Assembly: GCF_022807995.1 (NCBI RefSeq)
Contig: NZ_CP094351.1
Coordinates: 1,767,001-1,831,000 of the forward strand
Direction of reading: 5' to 3'
From: Pseudomonas orientalis
Lineage (GTDB): Bacteria; Pseudomonadota; Gammaproteobacteria; Pseudomonadales; Pseudomonadaceae
Length of the DNA: 64,000 nt
This document shows positions 61,027 through 64,000 of the stretch, one piece after another; position 1 is the first letter of the stretch; every line of letters starts with the position of its first letter. The notes under the pieces were generated by a model. It had not been told where the DNA came from. It searched no databases and saw only the letters and a list, made by a program, of their open reading frames with translations. A program made the translations under genes and the position numbers.

Positions 61027-64000
61027 TTATTGGCTGTCCAGGTCATGCAGTTGAACTTGCAGTGCCCGTTCCAGCTCCAGCATGAATTTCTCCAGGGATT
61101 TGATACCCGCCTCGACCACTCGACGATCATCGTCGCGGGAACAGGCTTGCTCCAGTGCTTCGCACTGTGCGGCCAGTGCACTGGCTTGAACGATGCGCGC
61201 GGCCCCCTTGATCTTGTGGGCTTGCTCGATGATATCCATGGAGGAAGCCTTGCGATCGAGCAGCGCGATGAGTGCCTGACGATCATGAACGCTGCTGTTC
61301 AGCAGTTCTTCGAGCAAGCGTCGACTCAATTGCGGGTCTCCTCCCGTCAGCGCGTCCAGGCACCCCAGGTCCAGCCGCTGCTCGGTGGGTTGCGCAGTAA
61401 TTTGTGCCAGTTGCCGCTCAAGTACAGTGAGACTGATAGGTTTGAACAGGCAGTCATCCATGCCCGCTTCCAGGCAGCGTTGTCTTTCCTCCGGTTGGGC
61501 ATTGGCGGTAAACCCCAGTACCACGCAGGGTGGCAACTGTTCACGTTGTTCGTATTCACGAATGGAGCGGCTCAACTCGTAGCCATTCATGATGGGCATG
61601 TTGCAGTCGGCGATCACCAGGTCGAACTGTTCCTGTCGCCACGCCTGGAACCCGGCGGCACCATGCTCGGCGGCGGTGAATTGATGGCCCAGGTAGCCCA
61701 GTTGCTGGCACATCAGCAGACGGTTCGCCGGATGGTCATCGACCACCAGCACATTGAACACCGGCGTAGAGGCCGGCTTGGCTGGCGCATGCTCGTCCAC
61801 GGTCGTGACCGGATGCAGGCGTGGCATTTTCAGGTTGACGTGTACCTGGGTGCCGACCATTGGCACACTGCTCAGGCTTAAGTGGCCACCCATCATTGCG
61901 CAAAGGCTGCGGCAGATCACCAGGCCCAGGCCGGCACCGCTTCTGGCCAGATGCCCGGAGTTGTCGGCCTGGGCGAATGGCTCGAACAGGCGCAGTTGGT
62001 CGTCGCGGTTGATGCCTATGCCGGTGTCTTCCACCACCAGCTTCAGTTCGACCTGTTCCGGTGCCTCGCTCGGTTGCACATCCACCTTGATTTTCACCTG
62101 TCCATGTTCGGTGAACTTGATGGCATTGCTCACCAGATTGGACAGCACCTGCTTGAAGCGAAGCGGGTCGATCAAGACATCGATGTCGCTTCGGTCGGGC
62201 TTGAACTCCAACAGCAGACTGAGGGTTTTCTGACGTGCAAGCCCATCGAAGACACGCACCACGGACTCAATCACCTCCCGCAGGTTGACGCGTTCGGGCG
62301 CCAAACTCAGACGGCCTGACTCAATGCGCGCAATGTCGAGAATGTCGCCTATCAGCTCCAGCAGATCCTTGGCCGAGTTGTACGCTACTTCTATCGCCGG
62401 ACGGTCGAGATGCCCCTGGTCGGCCCGCTTGAGCGTCAGTTCGAGCATGCCGATCACGGCGTTCATGGGGGTGCGTATCTCGTGGCTCATGGTGGCAAGG
62501 AACGTGCTTTTGGCGCGGTTGGCCTCATCGGCGCGTTCTTTGGCGGCACGCAGCTCATCAAACAACTGGCGTCGTTCACTGATGTCGATCCAGCCGCCAA
62601 TGATGCCCTGGACTTCGCCGGTGGAGTCGCGGTAGGGCAGAATCCAGTGGTAGATCGTCAGCTTTCTCTCATGGATATGCAGAGTACGATCCAGGATCAA
62701 TGGATTCCCTTCCGCCACCACCCGCAGGTAGTCGGCATGGTATTGCGCAGCTTCGGGGGCCAGGGCCATGCTCATCTGGGTCACGCTTTTGCCGATCACG
62801 TCCTCTCGCTTCACGTCGAATGTCTGCAAATAGCTGTCGTTGCAGGTTTGCAGCAAGCCGTTACGATCACGGACATAAATGGGATGTGGCGTTTCGTTGA
62901 CCAGCGCGCGCATGAATTCGAACTGATCGTTGAGGGCGCGCTCTGCCATTTTTCGGTGCTTGATCTGGCGACGCATGTAGGCATTCCAGGTCAGCGAAAC
63001 CAGAAGCAACAACCCGGTTCCGATGACGATCCTGGCAATCAGTTGGTTGTAATTGCGCCAATAGCTGTCGGACTCGACGGTGTAGCCACGCCAGCGACTG
63101 TTGATCACGCCCATTTCATCCGGGGCGATACTGAGCAGCGCTTTGTCGAGAATCGAGCTCAATTCGGTGGCATGGCGTGATGTGGCCAGGGCGAACGTGG
63201 CCGGGCTGGTACCAATGCTGGTCATGATCTGCAATTTGTCCCGGAAAACTTTCGAGGACAGGAAGTAGTTGGCAATCAACAGCGTGTTCACCGCGCCGTC
63301 CACTTGTCCTTGTGCAAGCAACTCGGATGCCCTGAAGGTATCGCCGGTTTCCACCAGTTGAATCCGGGGATAATCCCTGCGCAAGGTATCGGCCAGTGGG
63401 GTCCCCAGGGTCACCGCCAGGCGCTTGCCCGTCATCTGCTCCAGATTCAAGGGCGCTCCAGGCTCTTTGCGGGTCAGCAGCACATACGAGTTTTCCAGGT
63501 AGGGACGGCTGAAACTCAACTGCGCCTCCCGTTGGTTACTGGGTACGATGGCCCCGATCATGTCGACTTTCTGTGTGGCGACCTGCTCGATCATATCGTC
63601 GACTTCACGCCCACGCTGAACCGCGAAACGCAAGCCGGTACGCAAGCGAATGAGTTCAAGAAGGTCGGCGGTGATACCGCGAAAGTTGCCGTCCGCATCG
63701 AAGAACGTGAGGGGCGCAAAGGTTTCGTTGACGATGACCTTTACGACCGGGTGCGCCTTGAGCCAGCGTTCTTCGCGTGGGCTCAGTTGCAGTTTTTTAT
63801 CGGACAGCAGGATATCGCTGCCGGCGCTCCAACGCTTGGCGATGCTATCGCGTTCGTTGATGGGCACAGCCGCCAGCACCGTGTCGACAATGCTCAAGAG
63901 AATGAGGTTGTCGTGGCGCAGGGCAAAGCTGAAACCATAAGCTTCATGCTTGCCGAAATTGGCCATGCGAATGTTTTTGAGATAGCCCTTGTTAATCATG
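61027..64000 (-). CDS. BvgS-like hybrid histidine kinase, 5' end outside window
   Basis: At least 990 residues; the frame is open to the right edge (an ATG occurs at 63999, but the protein there enters in the middle of a first periplasmic binding domain). Order: rest of a solute-binding domain, second type 3 solute-binding domain (EERWLKAHPVVKVIVNETFA onward, about 80-315), transmembrane helix near 320-345, PAS (VRDRNGLLQTCNDSYLQTF), HisKA (MSHEIRTPMNAVIGM), HATPase (NLVSNAIKFTEH), receiver (VVDDHPANRLL, IADCNMPIMNGYE) and C-terminal HPt (QAHKIKGAARIV). This is an unorthodox sensor that phosphorylates a separate response regulator, not seen here. Confidence 0.92.
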   Translation of the reverse strand, partial: MINKGYLKNIRMANFGKHEAYGFSFALRHDNLILLSIVDTVLAAVPINERDSIAKRWSAGSDILLSDKKLQLSPREERWLKAHPVVKVIVNETFAPLTFFDADGNFRGITADLLELIRLRTGLRFAVQRGREVDDMIEQVATQKVDMIGAIVPSNQREAQLSFSRPYLENSYVLLTRKEPGAPLNLEQMTGKRLAVTLGTPLADTLRRDYPRIQLVETGDTFRASELLAQGQVDGAVNTLLIANYFLSSKVFRDKLQIMTSIGTSPATFALATSRHATELSSILDKALLSIAPDEMGVINSRWRGYTVESDSYWRNYNQLIARIVIGTGLLLLVSLTWNAYMRRQIKHRKMAERALNDQFEFMRALVNETPHPIYVRDRNGLLQTCNDSYLQTFDVKREDVIGKSVTQMSMALAPEAAQYHADYLRVVAEGNPLILDRTLHIHERKLTIYHWILPYRDSTGEVQGIIGGWIDISERRQLFDELRAAKERADEANRAKSTFLATMSHEIRTPMNAVIGMLELTLKRADQGHLDRPAIEVAYNSAKDLLELIGDILDIARIESGRLSLAPERVNLREVIESVVRVFDGLARQKTLSLLLEFKPDRSDIDVLIDPLRFKQVLSNLVSNAIKFTEHGQVKIKVDVQPSEAPEQVELKLVVEDTGIGINRDDQLRLFEPFAQADNSGHLARSGAGLGLVICRSLCAMMGGHLSLSSVPMVGTQVHVNLKMPRLHPVTTVDEHAPAKPASTPVFNVLVVDDHPANRLLMCQQLGYLGHQFTAAEHGAAGFQAWRQEQFDLVIADCNMPIMNGYELSRSIREYEQREQLPPCVVLGFTANAQPEERQRCLEAGMDDCLFKPISLTVLERQLAQITAQPTEQRLDLGCLDALTGGDPQLSRRLLEELLNSSVHDRQALIALLDRKASSMDIIEQAHKIKGAARIVQASALAAQCEALEQACSRDDDRRVVEAGIKSLEKFMLELERALQVQLHDLDSQ

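Overview
The window is chromosomal DNA of a Pseudomonas species, most likely from the P. fluorescens group. The evidence is the OprI lipoprotein, the EarP/EF-P(Arg32) pair, a SagS-type hybrid kinase, a class II DAHP synthase of the pseudomonad type, and several families of short palindromic REP/REPIN repeats typical of fluorescent pseudomonads. It is dense, GC-rich and mostly core genome. I see no rRNA, tRNA, CRISPR array, insertion sequence or prophage.

Layout. 0-2.1 kb: the end of a DUF1989 (urea carboxylase-associated) gene, a DUF2897 micro-protein and an ethanolamine permease. 2.4-10.6 kb: a complete kdpFABCDE high-affinity potassium locus behind a likely KdpE operator; a different repeat hairpin sits at every junction from kdpB onward. 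10.7-18.5 kb: patatin-like phospholipase, small lipoprotein plus CHAD protein, TesB-like thioesterase, DUF962 protein, chemoreceptor, TatD nuclease and an MltF-type lytic transglycosylase. 18.5-24.2 kb: DoxX, a small unknown gene, then a GldA/F/G-like ABC export system facing an unrecognised coiled-coil protein across a 238-bp AT-rich gap; this is the least explained part of the window. 24.3-30.4 kb: greB, the ybbP-ybbA transporter divergent from tesA, a small Cys-motif protein, an L,D-transpeptidase and oprI. 31-37.8 kb: GNAT protein, class I DAHP synthase, PilZ protein, thioredoxin-like protein with panE-like reductase, 5'-nucleotidase, universal stress protein, cysB, a Gre-like factor and a membrane protein. 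37.9-46.3 kb: earP-efp, a secreted esterase, ohr/ohrR, two LysR regulators flanking a TauE/SafE transporter, DUF1127 and a YcaQ-like glycosylase. 46.4-64 kb: class II DAHP synthase, spermidine-synthase-like protein, crotonase, deaD with a structured leader, ygiD, tpm, htpX, alaA, msrB, gpx, sagS, a DUF815 ATPase coupled to free-methionine sulfoxide reductase, and a BvgS-like hybrid kinase that runs off the right edge.

Functional themes are potassium homeostasis (kdp), cell-envelope maintenance (Ldt with OprI, MltF, HtpX, YbbAP), peroxide and methionine-oxidation repair (Ohr/OhrR, Gpx, MsrB, fRMsr), transcript and translation quality (GreB, Gre-like, EF-P/EarP, DeaD) and entry into aromatic biosynthesis by two unrelated DAHP synthases. 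The strongest non-genic signals are a hairpin that locks the deaD start codon with its Shine-Dalgarno in the loop, GCGC(T)AA half-sites in a 15-bp register upstream of ohr, and the repeat-punctuated kdp operon.
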